A stretch of 64,000 nt of DNA from Marchantia polymorpha subsp. ruderalis (GCA_037833965.1 AP031356.1:15336501-15400500), one strand, 5' to 3'; shown: positions 1 to 10,063, counted from the first letter of the stretch. Made by a program: numbers and translations. The notes: generated by a model not told the origin, from the letters alone.

Positions 1-1348
1 TCTGTACCGAGTAGGCGGTGTCCTCAACCTGCTCAGCATAGTACATAGGCGGCTCAGCATAATACATGGGGTTCTCCCATTGTGGTGCCCATTCGACCGC
101 ATTCACTGGGTAAGATGGCCTCGCGGACATGCACTCCGTGTTGGCATGTCCCACCTGTCCGCACGTAGTACACCAGAGATTCGCTCGTTGTCTCGCAGGT
201 GATTTACGTCGGTCTTGGCCTCCCACTACATGAACTTTCAGGTCCGCAAAATTCTTCACCAGGTTGTCTACCTTGGCTGCGATGTCCCCTTGAGTCTTCA
301 CTGGGATTCCCTTACCTCGATCCTTCTTCTTGATCGCACTGCGTTTCTTCTTCCGTCTTTCTTCTTCTGAAGATGACGAGTCCTCTTCCTCTTCCGAGGA
401 AGAACTTGATTCGGAGGAGCTTGATTCTTCTGTCGAGGAAGGCGAGTTCCTTCTCTTCCGACGTCCGCCTTGCGACTTCTTCTTCGTCGACCGTCGGTCG
501 CGTCTTCGAGTGTCAAGGGTTGACGTCTCAAAGGTCTCCGCGGAAGCTATCACATCTTGGATTGTGTCAGTCTTGCCTCTCCTACAGAAGGTCTCCATTT
601 CTCTTGAGAGCCCTGTCACATACCAATCCACTGCCTGTTGTACCGAATACGGTTCTCCCGGGCCTGTCTTCGGAATTCGATCTAGGAGGTCTTGGAATCT
701 CTCAGTGTAGTCTCGAAGATTCTCCTTCCGCTCGCGTCGAAGATTTCGAAGCCGGGTCAGAACTCGACTGTCATATCCGAGTTCGCGGAACCGCCTCAGA
801 AACTTTTCCTTGAGCTGAGCCCAGGTCCGGATGCCAGTGGGGTCGGTGCTCTCATGGTTGTACCAGCTACGCGCTCGTCTGCGTAGCAGGCTAGGAAAGA
901 TTCGTAGTCTGTCTTCATCACTGGTCTCACGATTGGCGATGGAGACAGACTCGAAGAGCTTTATGTATGAATCTGCATCATCGTCGTCGCCCGTTCCCGT
1001 GTATCTTGGATACGAATGTTTGGTGGTAGGTTGGGAAAACGCCTGGCGGAGATTGGCTTGATGTTCTGCCATCGGTGATCCTGTCGACGGACTGATCCTA
1101 GGTTGGCCAAACTCAGGAAGAGTTCCTGTCGGAGGGATGTCCAATAGAACTGTTAGCTCAATGCTCTCGGTAGGTGAACTGGAACGCCTTTGTCTTCCAG
1201 TAGTCGGTGATGGCGATCTTTCTGCAGAGTCCTCACCGGGAGTCTTCTTTTTAGTTCGCCGTTTTGTTTCCACGGCTTTTTCTGAATCTCGACGGAGTTT
1301 CCGTGTGGCTCTCGCACTCAGGTTTCCCACACTATCGCTCGTCGACAT
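1..1348 (-). CDS. gag of element E1-A (partial, cut by window edge)
   Basis: Retrotransposon capsid/nucleocapsid polyprotein. The start codon at 1348 (MSTSDS) is the first after the primer-binding site. Visible parts: a basic, serine-rich N terminus; a Retrotrans_gag-type helical domain with the W-x-x-L-x-x-x-F-x-x-RF pattern; an acidic serine/glutamate tract; a lysine-rich stretch; a CCHC zinc knuckle (WCTTCGQVGHANTEC); and copies of a YYAEPPM heptad near the left edge. It is nearly identical to the gag at 15119-16604. Family knowledge: such proteins form the virus-like particle and bind the element RNA. It continues beyond base 1. Confidence 0.85.
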   Translation of the reverse strand, partial: MSTSDSVGNLSARATRKLRRDSEKAVETKRRTKKKTPGEDSAERSPSPTTGRQRRSSSPTESIELTVLLDIPPTGTLPEFGQPRISPSTGSPMAEHQANLRQAFSQPTTKHSYPRYTGTGDDDDADSYIKLFESVSIANRETSDEDRLRIFPSLLRRRARSWYNHESTDPTGIRTWAQLKEKFLRRFRELGYDSRVLTRLRNLRRERKENLRDYTERFQDLLDRIPKTGPGEPYSVQQAVDWYVTGLSREMETFCRRGKTDTIQDVIASAETFETSTLDTRRRDRRSTKKKSQGGRRKRRNSPSSTEESSSSESSSSSEEEEDSSSSEEERRKKKRSAIKKKDRGKGIPVKTQGDIAAKVDNLVKNFADLKVHVVGGQDRRKSPARQRANLWCTTCGQVGHANTECMSARPSYPVNAVEWAPQWENPMYYAEPPMYYAEQVEDTAYSVQ

Positions 1349-1391
1349 TCACCGAGCATTGCTGCTCAAGGTTTCTGGTGTTGACGCACTG

Positions 1392-1409
1392 TCCCCGGCA
1401 GCGGCGCCA
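1392..1409 (-). other. Primer-binding site of element E1-A (tRNA-Asp type)
   Basis: On the minus strand this reads TGGCGCCGCTGCCGGGGA. It complements the 3' end of plant tRNA-Asp as I remember it (TCCCCGGCAACGGCGCCA) except at one position. Athila/Tat-side plant elements commonly use this primer. The site lies 22 nt inside the LTR end instead of directly against it. Confidence 0.75.
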
Positions 1410-2347
1410 AAAAGAAGTTGTCGGCTCCTTATGTAATAACCCACCAAAGGCTAAAACTGCAGTATGGTGGTAAAAAGATCGAACCCACAGGGACAGAGGC
1501 AACACACAGAGTAAAAGTGTCACATTTAACAGACTTTTGGTAGAGTTTGAATTCTAGGCGACTGTCACTCCCAGAAATACTGCAGTGCTCGACTCGGAGG
1601 CTCGACTCGGAGGAGGATCTCAACTCGGAGGATGCTCGGAGGATGCACGGTACAGCTTGGTCACTCAACACACACACACACACCTGAAACTGGCAAAAAG
1701 CACAACTCGGAGGTCGGTCAAGACCTCCGCTTCGGATTTCAGGAGGAAAGTGTCTCGCAAGTTCACTCAGAGGTTCTGCAGGAAGTGCCTCCCACTCCGG
1801 CTTTTACTGCCCTTCCGCCAGGAACTAGCGGGGGTACCCGGACTGGACTTCTCACTTCGGAACGAAGCCTCTACGTACGCCGTGGACGTCACCCTCGACT
1901 ATCACACAAAACGCAGGGAGTGCAGACCCGACTGAGAACTTACTGAAAACACGATCCAGTAACACACACACAACCTGAATTACAAACCAAGGTTTACACG
2001 AAGTAATGAAACTTCACATTGGCATTCAGGGGAAACTTCCCGTAGGAGTACAATCAGGATATGTCACTCGAAGGAGTAAGGGGGAACTGTTCAAGTATCT
2101 AACTCGCAGCCGGCTCTGAGCATCAGAAATCACCCGCAGGTGCAGATCCGCACTACTCAAGTCTCTAACCGGGTGCTAGCTCTGAACATTCAGCCGAAGG
2201 CCTTCAACTACAACATACGGTAACTTCGCTATGCTGCAGCTTCTCTACGTGGTGCCAGGACCAAAATGCACAAACACGCCAAGAAAGTGAGTTCCTGATC
2301 TGCACTTCCGAAACTGGAAGAGTCCCAAGGCAAAACGCCTTGATCTA

Positions 2348-2354
2348 CTTTATA
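2348..2354 (-). promoter_or_regulatory. TATA box of LTR-A copy 1
   Basis: TATAAAG on the minus strand, about 140 bp downstream of the stop of the LTR frame and just upstream of a small hairpin (2326-2342, CAAGGC-AAAAC-GCCTTG in the plus reading). The equivalent in copy 2 is at 17607-17613. It marks the likely U3/R boundary, which places the frame in U3. Confidence 0.6.
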
Positions 2355-2495
2355 CTCTCAAAAGATCCTAACTAGCACTACGCTATCCTATCTACCACTC
2401 GCAGCATCTGCGCGAAACCAAACTACTCTACTGCACTCAGCAGATCCGGTGCTGCGCCTCCTGCGCGCCGGACTGCTCCGCTTACTGTCTCTACC

Positions 2496-4961
2496 TTACC
2501 AGTCTTCCGACCGGCTGCGTAACCCCAGGCGTCGGAGCGCTGCAGTGACTTCCGACTGCAAGTGCGCCATAGTGTCGCACGCATCCGACAAGAAAGTTTC
2601 TAATTTTCTTGCCACTCGCCGCCGACTCCGACTGTCACCTTCCGTCAAGGCCGCCGCCCGAAGCTCGAACTCCCGGAGGGTAACCCTCTCTTGAGCTGCC
2701 ACCTCCCAATGGGTGTATCCGTTTAGACAACGAGTCACCCGTGCCGCCAACTCTCCTCGTGCCCTGCAGCTGCTCTCCACCTCTGCCAGCTGCATTTCTA
2801 AATCCGCACGTTGTGCCCTCAAATCCGAGCACTCGGATTGCAAGTTGCACAACAACTCCTCATCCTCCTTGCGGGCTCTTTGACTTTCTTCTAAGGCGCG
2901 CGTCTGGCGCGCAAGCTCGGCTGCTAGGACTTTGTTCTGTCTCCGCTCCTCCTGCAGTTCCGACTCGATCTTTGCCCGTATTAGTTCGGCCTCCGCCTGA
3001 CTCTTCGTCGCCGCATCCTCCTTCTGCTGCTGCAAGGCTTGGTACAGCTTCTGGGTGACCGCCAGGTGTTGTCGGAGGGCGGTGTTCCTTTCCACATATA
3101 CTTGGCAACTAGAGGCCCACTTTGCCACCTTGATCCTCGTCCTTCGCCTGATAGTCTCCACATAAGACTGCGGTTTTAAGGCACTTCCGTATTTGGATGT
3201 CTTGCGATCCAGATATCGCAGGAGTGGAACTATCTGTTCGCACAGCACCCCTGTTGGCGTTTTCTGCACCGAATCCTCTTCTTGCTCTTCCGAGCTCGTC
3301 TCATCCTCAGTCTCGAGGATCTCAGTCGCCACCGAATCCCTTGGCGACTCCCTGGAACTGTGGCGCGCAGCAGCTTCCGCTGCGACTGCTGCTCCACTGC
3401 CTGCTAAAATATCCAGGGCAGTGGGAGATCCCACTGCTTGAGCCCCTGTTCCGGCTCGATCTTCGGTTTGTGAAGGGGTCGACGCCGCAGTGACTTTTGT
3501 CACTCTTGCACCGCCCGCTTCTGCTGCCTGTCCTTCCGGCACAATCTGCGCGGAAGGTGTCCTTGCTGAGGGTGCGTCCGCCGAAGGCGTCCGCACACTG
3601 GTCGTTGGCCCCATCCGTCTCGCAGTCGGCGAATCCGGCTGACTCTCTGTTGTCCGACTCGCATTCGGCCGACCAGCAGTTGTCCGACTGGGAGTCGGAT
3701 ACACCCTGCGCGTCTTGACTCCACTTGGCCTGCTTGTTGGGGGCGTTCTTCCAGAAGTGCCTTCCGCCGAAGACGACCCTTTGAGGATTGTTGGCTCGTC
3801 AGCCAAACTCTCTTCTGCTTCCGGCCTGCTGTCCGGTTCAACGCGCCGTTCTGTTGGCCTTCCTTCCGCTTGTCGACCTTCAGTCATCCGACTCGCAGTC
3901 GGCCGGCTGTCAGTCCGTCCATCTCCTCCCGAAGGCCGTGGTGCCTTCTGTGCAGAGGTTTCTGCCGTCTTCCCTAGGACCTGAGCAATTATCTCTTCCT
4001 GTGTGAGATTCCGCCGGGTCGGAGTTCGCCTGGTCTCCTCAGTAACAGTTGGCATTCTGCGTGCCCTCTGTTTTGGTCGACTATGAGGCTCGGGGGTGGG
4101 CCGACCACGAGTCGGCGCAGCTGGTACTTCCGGCTGCCTGTCCTCAGGTCTCTCATCCCACTTCCGCTTGCGCGGAATGCGCTCACTTCGACGTTCTTCT
4201 GCTGCTCTGGCTGGAGCCGGAGCCGGAGGCGTACTGGCAGGTTCCTCGTCCGGATCCGTGTCTACTTCGGCCTCCCTCGAATATCTACCTGGATAAGACC
4301 GGCTCAGCTGCGGAAACCGAGTTTTCTCAGCATTCGTCAAACATCCCATCGCCCGGTAAAACACGATTAAGTAAGGCGATAGATGATTGAGCGTTCCTCC
4401 CCTCTCTTCTTGCGCATGTTGGCGCGTCACCTTCCACAGGAGCCGTGCCCAATGCACCGGAGCTCCTGACAACACTAGCTCCACGAACTCTACCTGCCAA
4501 CCATGCATGTAAGCGGTCTTGGTCGGCTGCAATATCTGCAGCAATGCTGTCGCGACATTTCTCCGCAATCGATCCTTGTAATCCCGAGTCCGGAAACCGT
4601 TCTTGGGATGTCTAGCCACCTTGAAGAGCTCATTGTAAGAGACTTCTTCCTCCTGGGACACTTTCACGCTGTCGGCCTCGAAGAGGAGATCCCCTTCCTC
4701 GCCGGCACACCTGCCCAACACCTGCGCCCAATTGCAAATTTCCCATCTCTCTGGGTGTGGGCGAAATCCGCGAGAAGGCTTGTGTCTCTCTTGCAGATAC
4801 TCGCGCACCATCTCCGGACACGTCCAATTCCACCCCCAGAGGAGAAAATCGAGCTTCAGCCTCGTCAGCACATCTTGAAATGCGCGTAGACCGATCTGCG
4901 GCACCCTGAGTGGAGACACTCGCAGTTGGGGAACCTTCGACATTGCGTTGCCTGCACACAC
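2496..4961 (-). CDS. LTR-internal ORF of LTR-A (unknown protein with coiled-coil C terminus)
   Basis: An 821-codon frame inside the U3 of the LTR, same strand as gag. Function is not recognised. Residues ~10-230 form a conserved domain shared with the LTR-B frame, with motifs LRAFQD, DFLLWGWN, WAQVLGRCAG, TRDYKDRLRR and GGTLNHLSPYLI-FYR. Residues ~240-520 are low complexity, rich in P, T, S, R and E with repeats of the GRPTxSRxTE kind. An acidic patch (ETEDETSSEEQEEDS) follows, then ~230 residues with heptad-like E/L/R/Q periodicity predicted to be coiled coil. The Met at residue 7 (MSKVPQLRVSP) aligns with an internal Met of LTR-B (MTRPSRLRMVP) and may be the real start. I see no signal peptide, membrane segment or enzymatic motif. 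This copy looks whole. Confidence 0.7.
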   Translation of the reverse strand: MCAGNAMSKVPQLRVSPLRVPQIGLRAFQDVLTRLKLDFLLWGWNWTCPEMVREYLQERHKPSRGFRPHPERWEICNWAQVLGRCAGEEGDLLFEADSVKVSQEEEVSYNELFKVARHPKNGFRTRDYKDRLRRNVATALLQILQPTKTAYMHGWQVEFVELVLSGAPVHWARLLWKVTRQHAQEERGGTLNHLSPYLIVFYRAMGCLTNAEKTRFPQLSRSYPGRYSREAEVDTDPDEEPASTPPAPAPARAAEERRSERIPRKRKWDERPEDRQPEVPAAPTRGRPTPEPHSRPKQRARRMPTVTEETRRTPTRRNLTQEEIIAQVLGKTAETSAQKAPRPSGGDGRTDSRPTASRMTEGRQAEGRPTERRVEPDSRPEAEESLADEPTILKGSSSAEGTSGRTPPTSRPSGVKTRRVYPTPSRTTAGRPNASRTTESQPDSPTARRMGPTTSVRTPSADAPSARTPSAQIVPEGQAAEAGGARVTKVTAASTPSQTEDRAGTGAQAVGSPTALDILAGSGAAVAAEAAARHSSRESPRDSVATEILETEDETSSEEQEEDSVQKTPTGVLCEQIVPLLRYLDRKTSKYGSALKPQSYVETIRRRTRIKVAKWASSCQVYVERNTALRQHLAVTQKLYQALQQQKEDAATKSQAEAELIRAKIESELQEERRQNKVLAAELARQTRALEESQRARKEDEELLCNLQSECSDLRAQRADLEMQLAEVESSCRARGELAARVTRCLNGYTHWEVAAQERVTLREFELRAAALTEGDSRSRRRVARKLETFLSDACDTMAHLQSEVTAALRRLGLRSRSEDW

Positions 4962-5850
4962 AAACGTTCTCCCTTTCGCTCACTCTCTCACAATCGCCAC
5001 TGCGCGTCGGCCACTCAAGCACTGACTGCTCACTCTCTCTGCGCTCGTTCAAGATCGCTACTCCCAATTCTTTCAAGGTCCGCCAAGATCCTTGTGCAAC
5101 TCGTCTCCGCACTCTCTACTCTCACTGCAGGTCGCTCCGCCCTTGCGCGTAATCTTGGAACTGGAAATTGCAAAGTCAAGAATGAGAGAATGAGACTGGA
5201 GCGCAGTCTTTTCTTCTCCGATTTCAAGAACGTCCAACGTTCTTACTGGTTGCAACGTACGCAGCCGGCTATACGGCTTAACGGTTCGCCCTTTGCATGC
5301 GCGAATTCACGTCCCCGCATTGCGCGCATTCGCATGCTTAAACGTTGAATTCTCCCGCCGCCGCCACCTTCCGGACTCGAGTCCGCTGCAGGGTATACGT
5401 CGGCCCTGTTGTCTTTTCCTAACCCGCCCTTCTCCGGAGGCGTGTCGCCGCTGGTGCGTTCATTATCCGTCGGCGCCTTGCTGGAGGCGCACATCCAGCC
5501 GGAGCGAATTACGCCGGCGCGCAGTCGTACCGCCTATTTTGTCCTTTATGCCTCGTCCGTTGCTGCCAGCGCATATCCGTCAGCGCAACTCATGCCAGCG
5601 CATCCGGCCGTCAGCGCCACGTCGGAGGCGTACATCCGACCGGCGCTTTCCTTCCATGAACAGCCGCCAAGGGCGCTTCCGACTCTGAGTTGGTTTCCTC
5701 CTGTGAGCGCGTGATTCCGCCGAAGGCGCATCGCCGAGGGCGTACGGGAATCCTTTCCGGCTGTGAACCCTAGCGCGAACGGCGCATGTCCGGCTACGAG
5801 TTTTCCGACGCTCATAACTTCTCCATTCCTGATCCATCTCCGGCGCTCTT

Positions 5851-5893
5851 GGACTCGTTAGAACGAGCGTCCCGAGCTCTTTCTAATGCAACT
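5851..5893 (-). promoter_or_regulatory. Shared inverted-repeat U3 module, LTR-A form
   Basis: The plus reading contains GGACTCGTTAGAACGAGCG, then GAGCTCTTTCTAATG. GTTAGAA pairs with TTCTAAT, the A-T version of GTTGGAA/TTCCAAC seen in the other families. The same module is at 21111-21150 and 21901-21940. Its function is unknown. Its place in U3 suggests a regulatory or structural role, which is inference. Confidence 0.45.
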
Positions 5894-6298
5894 TCAACCA
5901 ACTGGATCTACCGTGTATCCCGATTGTTATGAAGGTTTTCCCTTTCCGCGCTAGCGGCGCTTCGCCGAAGGCGCACTCATGGTCGGATGCCTTTAGAGGT
6001 CCGGGCCCTTCTCCTGACGTCTTTAGCAAAACCTCCTCCTAAGGTGTCTGCGCCGGAAGCGTAGCTTCCTTATACGCTAGAGGCGCGTGAGTAGAGACAC
6101 CTCAAAAAGGAGCTTTTGCCGAAGGCGCCGAAGACGTTGGCGTTGGTACATCCGACTACGTGATTCTTTGTGCCCTCGTGACGATCTCATCAATCCACTC
6201 TATTTAGCGTACCCTTCTCTAGCTACAAACACTGCTTTGGTACTAGTTTTCTAAAATTGTTTAAATTCTGCAAAAAAAACAAAAAGTGTGTTACCACA

Positions 6299-6830
6299 TG
6301 TACGCAGAGTGCCAATCGACTCTGGATCAGGAGTCAACATAATGACGGAGGACACAGCGAGAGCCTTGGGGTACAGTCAATACGAACCCTCGAAGCGTGT
6401 GTTGAGATTAGCGGATCAGACGCGGAGAATGCCTGCAGGTATGCTGCGCAATGTCAAGACAACCATCGGGGGTGCGGACTTTCGGTTGACGTATATCATC
6501 CTTCAGCCGATGATGAAGCAGGGCTATGACGTTCTGCTCGGGCGACCATGGCTATATGGTGCACAAGTCAGATGTGATTGGCGAAGACATCGCCTTAAGT
6601 TTCCGCACCCTTCGGAACCGACCAAAACCATTACGGTACCCTGGAATAGGGTCAGGCACGAAGGAGAGACCCCATCGACAAGTGCAGGTTACACATCGGG
6701 CGAGGACAGTGAGTCGACCGCGCGATCGGATTCCAGTGGTACCGAATCCGATTACTTCGTGGGATTCGTTGCCTGCTGTTGGGTGGAAGAAGAAGAAGAG
6801 ACGGAAGCTATTCAGCCGGAAGACGAATAG
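6299..6830 (+). pseudogene. pol of E2: protease part
   Basis: Aspartic protease region of the retrotransposon pol. The active-site motif IDSGSGVNIM is at about 6315-6344, followed by a hydrophobic segment ending in YDVLLGRPWL, the conserved strand-turn of plant retropepsins. An acidic, serine-rich linker follows. The fragment begins exactly where the minus-strand LTR of E1-A ends. By family knowledge this protease would process the gag-pol polyprotein within the particle. Confidence 0.75.
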
Positions 6831-6839
6831 CAATTAACT

Positions 6840-9671
6840 GTGGGACTGGGAAGGAGTGAGACGAGTCACACCGAGGGCATTGTCGACCCTAGTGACTGTC
6901 ACGAAGTACAACTCAGTCCCGGCAAGTGCTTGAAGGTATCAAGCGCAGTGAGAGGAGACGAGCTAAGGAAAGTACAGGCGTTCCTTAGCCACTATGTCGA
7001 CGTCTTCGCCTGGAAGATCGAGGACATGAAGGGGATACCCGCACGGTATGGGGAACACCGTATCGATTTACTGGACGACTCAGTACCCATACGACAGCGC
7101 CAGTATCGCCTCAACCCAAAATACTCCTTGCTAGTGAAAGAGGAGATAGATAAGTACTTGAGCGCTGGTATTATTTACCCTGTGCTCAGCAGCGAGTGGG
7201 TGTCGCCGATTGTTATCGTACCCAAGAAGTTGACGGGTAAGATACGAGTGTGTCAGGATTTCCGGAAGTTGAATGCAGCAACACGCAAGGATCATCACCC
7301 GTTACCATTCACGGATGCCATTCTAGACCATGTCGCAGGACATGAATGTTATAGCTTCCTGGATGGGTTCTCAGGTTACAATCAGGTGTCTATCCGTGAA
7401 CAGGACAAGGATAAAACTACGTTCACAACCGACTGGGGAACTTACGCATACCACAAGATGCCCTTCGGTCTGTGCAACGCGCCTGCCACCTTTCAACGGA
7501 TGATGACCAATATCTTTCAGGAACAACTGAGGAAGTTCCTGGAAATATTCATAGATGACTTCTGTGTCTTCGGGAAGCGGTCTGAACACCTAAGTCACTT
7601 GAAGCAGACCTTCGATAAATGTAGAGAGAGCAGTTTATCACTGCATCCCGAGAAGTGCTTTTTCTTTATGACTAGTGGGATCTTGTTGGGTCATCGGGTC
7701 TCGGCAGAAGGCATTGCGGTGGACATCGAGAAGGTCAAGGTTATACTCGAGCTTGAACCACCCACGAATCTAAGAGAGCTGCGAGCATTCCTGGGTCATG
7801 TGGGCTACTACCGAAGATTCATACACATGTATGCAATACTGGCGGCGGACCTGACCAAGTTGTTGAAGAAGGACGAGCCTTATGCTTGGGGTGCGAACCA
7901 GCAGACAGCATTTGAAGCTCTGAAAGCGAAACTCACGACTGCTCCCGTACTAAGGAGTCCAGACTGGAATCGACCATTCCATGTTTACGTTGACACTTCG
8001 GCATTCGCCATCGGTGTAGTACTGAGTCAAAAGGATGACAACAAAAAGGACTACCCGATCTACTTCGCGAGCCGACAGCTGTCTCTAGCGGAGCGGAAGT
8101 ACACCACGACGGAGAGAGAAGCGTTGGGGATGGTGTACTCCTGTAAAAAGTTCCGTCACTACCTAATCTGTTACGAGTTTGTGTTCCATGTGGACCACTA
8201 CGCATTGCAACACCTAGTCAAGAAAGCCGACCTATCCGGTCGGATCGCCAGGTGGGTGTTGTTACTACAAGAGTTCACCTACACAGTCCAGACCAGGAAA
8301 GGGGTGCACCATGAAAATGCGGATTACTTGTCCCGATTATGGACCCAGCCGACAGAGGAGGAATTGGTGGACGATTTTCCAGATGAAGAGTTATTTCAGT
8401 TGTCTGCAGGACATGAGTCCCGCTATGCCGACCTGTATCGATATCTGCTAACCCTCCAGTGCCCCGAGGGCATGGATTTGGAACAGCGAACTGTCTTTAT
8501 TCATAAGGCAGGCCCGTACCAACTCCAGCAGGGGGTTTTGTTCAAGAAGATGGCGGATGAGCGCTTATGCAGATGCCTGGAGGAATCAGAAGTACCAAGA
8601 ATAGTGAGTGCGATGCACATAGAGGAGGCGGGCGGACACTATGCCACCAGGAACAAGGTCACAAAGATCCTAAATGCGGGATATTGGTGGCCGACCATGT
8701 TTAAGGATGTTCTCGATTACATCCGCAAGTGCGATAGTTGCCAGAGGACGGGGAGACCGACGCCTACAACACGCTGGCCCCTGACTCCCATCATGCCTCT
8801 GGCACCTTTCGAAAAGTGGGGTATTGACTTTGTAGGGCCGATACAACCAGTGACTAGAAGTACACGAAGGCGCTACATTCTGGTAGCAACGGACTACGCC
8901 ACCAAAATGGTAGAGGCCAGAGCCACCAGAAAGGATGATGCTGCCACAGTGGCAGCATTCTTGTTTGAGTCGATCATCACACGCTACGGATGTCCCTTAG
9001 AGCTAGTCAGCGACCGGGGCACGCATTTTCTGAATCAGATCATCGAAGATCTGACACGGTATTTCCACATCAAGCACCGGAAGACTACTCCATACAATCC
9101 CAAGGCAAATGGACTGACGGAGAAGTCCAATGGTCTGCTGTGTAAAATACTACTCAAGGTCACGGTGAATCACGCTCACGACTGGGATACGAAGCTAGCA
9201 GCCGCTCTATGGGCGTACCGCACAGCTGAGAAGATCACGACCAAACAGACACCATACTTTCTGGTGTATGGGCAACACCCGATCCTCCCGATCGAATTTG
9301 AAGTACCCACCCAACGAACGTTGGATTTGCAGAGGATGGGCGCAGAGGAGAGTCAGCTCTACAGGTTACAGGAAGTCACGCTGCTGGATGAGCGGAGAAG
9401 AGACGCCGAAGATCGCACCAGGAAAATCCAGCTCCGCCGAAAAGAGAGATACGATAGAAAGATCAAACCGGTACTCCTGCAGGCAGGTGATTTGGCATTG
9501 CTCTACGACAGCAGGCATGCCAGATTCCCAGGCAAACTGCACCTAAGGTGGATGGGACCTTACAGGGTTGTCGAAGTCTTCCCGAATGGATCCATCCAAC
9601 TTGCGGACCTGGCCGGCGATTTGTTAGGCACCCGAGTCAACGGGTGGCGGTTGAAGAAATACCACATGTGA
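6840..9671 (+). CDS. pol of E2: reverse transcriptase, RNase H, integrase
   Basis: A 943-codon open region. The reverse transcriptase carries RVCQDFRKLNAAT, MPFGLCNAPATFQR and the catalytic FIDDF (about 7547-7561). RNase H starts near VYVDTSAFAIG (about 7985) and holds TTEREALGMV. The integrase has an HHCC zinc region (H-x-HYATRNK to CDSCQRTG, about 8616-8745) and the D-D-E triad in GIDFVGP (about 8821), LVSDRGTHF (about 9005) and GLTEKSNG (about 9112). The C terminus ends GTRVNGWRLKKYHM with no chromodomain. These enzymes copy the RNA into DNA and insert it. The polypurine tract and 3' LTR follow within 40 bp. Confidence 0.9.
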   Translation: MGLGRSETSHTEGIVDPSDCHEVQLSPGKCLKVSSAVRGDELRKVQAFLSHYVDVFAWKIEDMKGIPARYGEHRIDLLDDSVPIRQRQYRLNPKYSLLVKEEIDKYLSAGIIYPVLSSEWVSPIVIVPKKLTGKIRVCQDFRKLNAATRKDHHPLPFTDAILDHVAGHECYSFLDGFSGYNQVSIREQDKDKTTFTTDWGTYAYHKMPFGLCNAPATFQRMMTNIFQEQLRKFLEIFIDDFCVFGKRSEHLSHLKQTFDKCRESSLSLHPEKCFFFMTSGILLGHRVSAEGIAVDIEKVKVILELEPPTNLRELRAFLGHVGYYRRFIHMYAILAADLTKLLKKDEPYAWGANQQTAFEALKAKLTTAPVLRSPDWNRPFHVYVDTSAFAIGVVLSQKDDNKKDYPIYFASRQLSLAERKYTTTEREALGMVYSCKKFRHYLICYEFVFHVDHYALQHLVKKADLSGRIARWVLLLQEFTYTVQTRKGVHHENADYLSRLWTQPTEEELVDDFPDEELFQLSAGHESRYADLYRYLLTLQCPEGMDLEQRTVFIHKAGPYQLQQGVLFKKMADERLCRCLEESEVPRIVSAMHIEEAGGHYATRNKVTKILNAGYWWPTMFKDVLDYIRKCDSCQRTGRPTPTTRWPLTPIMPLAPFEKWGIDFVGPIQPVTRSTRRRYILVATDYATKMVEARATRKDDAATVAAFLFESIITRYGCPLELVSDRGTHFLNQIIEDLTRYFHIKHRKTTPYNPKANGLTEKSNGLLCKILLKVTVNHAHDWDTKLAAALWAYRTAEKITTKQTPYFLVYGQHPILPIEFEVPTQRTLDLQRMGAEESQLYRLQEVTLLDERRRDAEDRTRKIQLRRKERYDRKIKPVLLQAGDLALLYDSRHARFPGKLHLRWMGPYRVVEVFPNGSIQLADLAGDLLGTRVNGWRLKKYHM

Positions 9672-9695
9672 GTGTTCGCGTGGGCGCTCACAATT

Positions 9696-9708
9696 GAGGA
9701 GGGGGGCA
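9696..9708 (+). other. Polypurine tract of E2
   Basis: GAGGAGGGGGGCA directly before the LTR start TGTGGTACC at 9709. It is the expected plus-strand primer site, and it shows that the 5.4-kb unit that follows is the 3' LTR. Confidence 0.85.
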
Positions 9709-10019
9709 TGTGGTACCCCACTTTTGGCAATTTTGAGGAAATTAAAACATTTTTGGAAAACTGTACCCTGGCAGCATTGTAAATAGCCTTCGGTACATCA
9801 AAACAGAGTGAATCCGGAAGATCGCGGGGATTCTCGAGGGATCTTGTAGAATCTGGGATTTCGAGTGCCGCAGCAAGCACAGGCACCACCCCCCCTGCGA
9901 GCTCCGCAGTTAGGATCTCTACGGCGCAAGGCGCAAAACCCGCCTTCGGAGGTTGCGTCCGCGGCTGTAGGGAAACCCCCGTAATTAGGTCAACCCTCGG
10001 GCGCTTTGACCAAGTTAGG

Positions 10020-10063
10020 GTCCCGTTGGAAAGAGCTCGACGCGCTGATTCTAACGAGCCCAA
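10020..10063 (+). promoter_or_regulatory. Shared inverted-repeat U3 module, LTR-B form
   Basis: Contains CCCGTTGGAAAGAGCTCGA and, after a short spacer, GATTCTAACGAGCCCAAGAA. The arms are inverted copies of a CTCGTTRGAA element. Equivalent sites lie at 28281-28326, 44928-44975, 51206-51255, 53698-53748, 55201-55245 and 56104-56147. Similarity to the LTRs of the Tat-like element extends to roughly 110 bp around it. Confidence 0.5.

Larger units (their letters stand above)
1..6298 (-). mobile_element. Ty3/gypsy element with LTR-A, 5' half (element E1-A)
   Basis: Minus-strand LTR retrotransposon running off the left edge. In its own direction the order is 5' LTR (6298-1432), primer-binding site (1409-1392) and gag (from 1348 downward). 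The whole stretch is very similar to 15234-21559, a second copy of the same half. At its upstream end it abuts the protease part of a plus-strand pol at 6299, so it appears to have inserted into that element. The matching left-hand target duplication would lie outside the window. Near identity to the second copy suggests a recent insertion. Confidence 0.85.
1432..6298 (-). mobile_element. LTR-A copy 1 (5' LTR of E1-A), 4,867 bp
   Basis: Long terminal repeat. On the minus strand it begins TGTGGTAACACAC at 6298 and ends GGTTATTACA at 1432, with the primer-binding site just downstream. It matches 16688-21559 over its full length. Contents in minus direction: an AT-rich terminal ~60 bp, a GC-rich U3 with an inverted-repeat module (5893-5851), an 821-codon reading frame (4961-2496), a TATA box (2354-2348), a hairpin (2342-2326), and an R/U5 part with a CA/GT microsatellite near 1665-1685. 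Confidence 0.9.

Noticed and set aside
330-813. Plus-strand serine/arginine-rich frames over gag (repeated at 15586-16069)
   Set aside because: They are shadows of the gag acidic/serine tract on the opposite strand. The gag frame has the zinc knuckle and the primer-site context.
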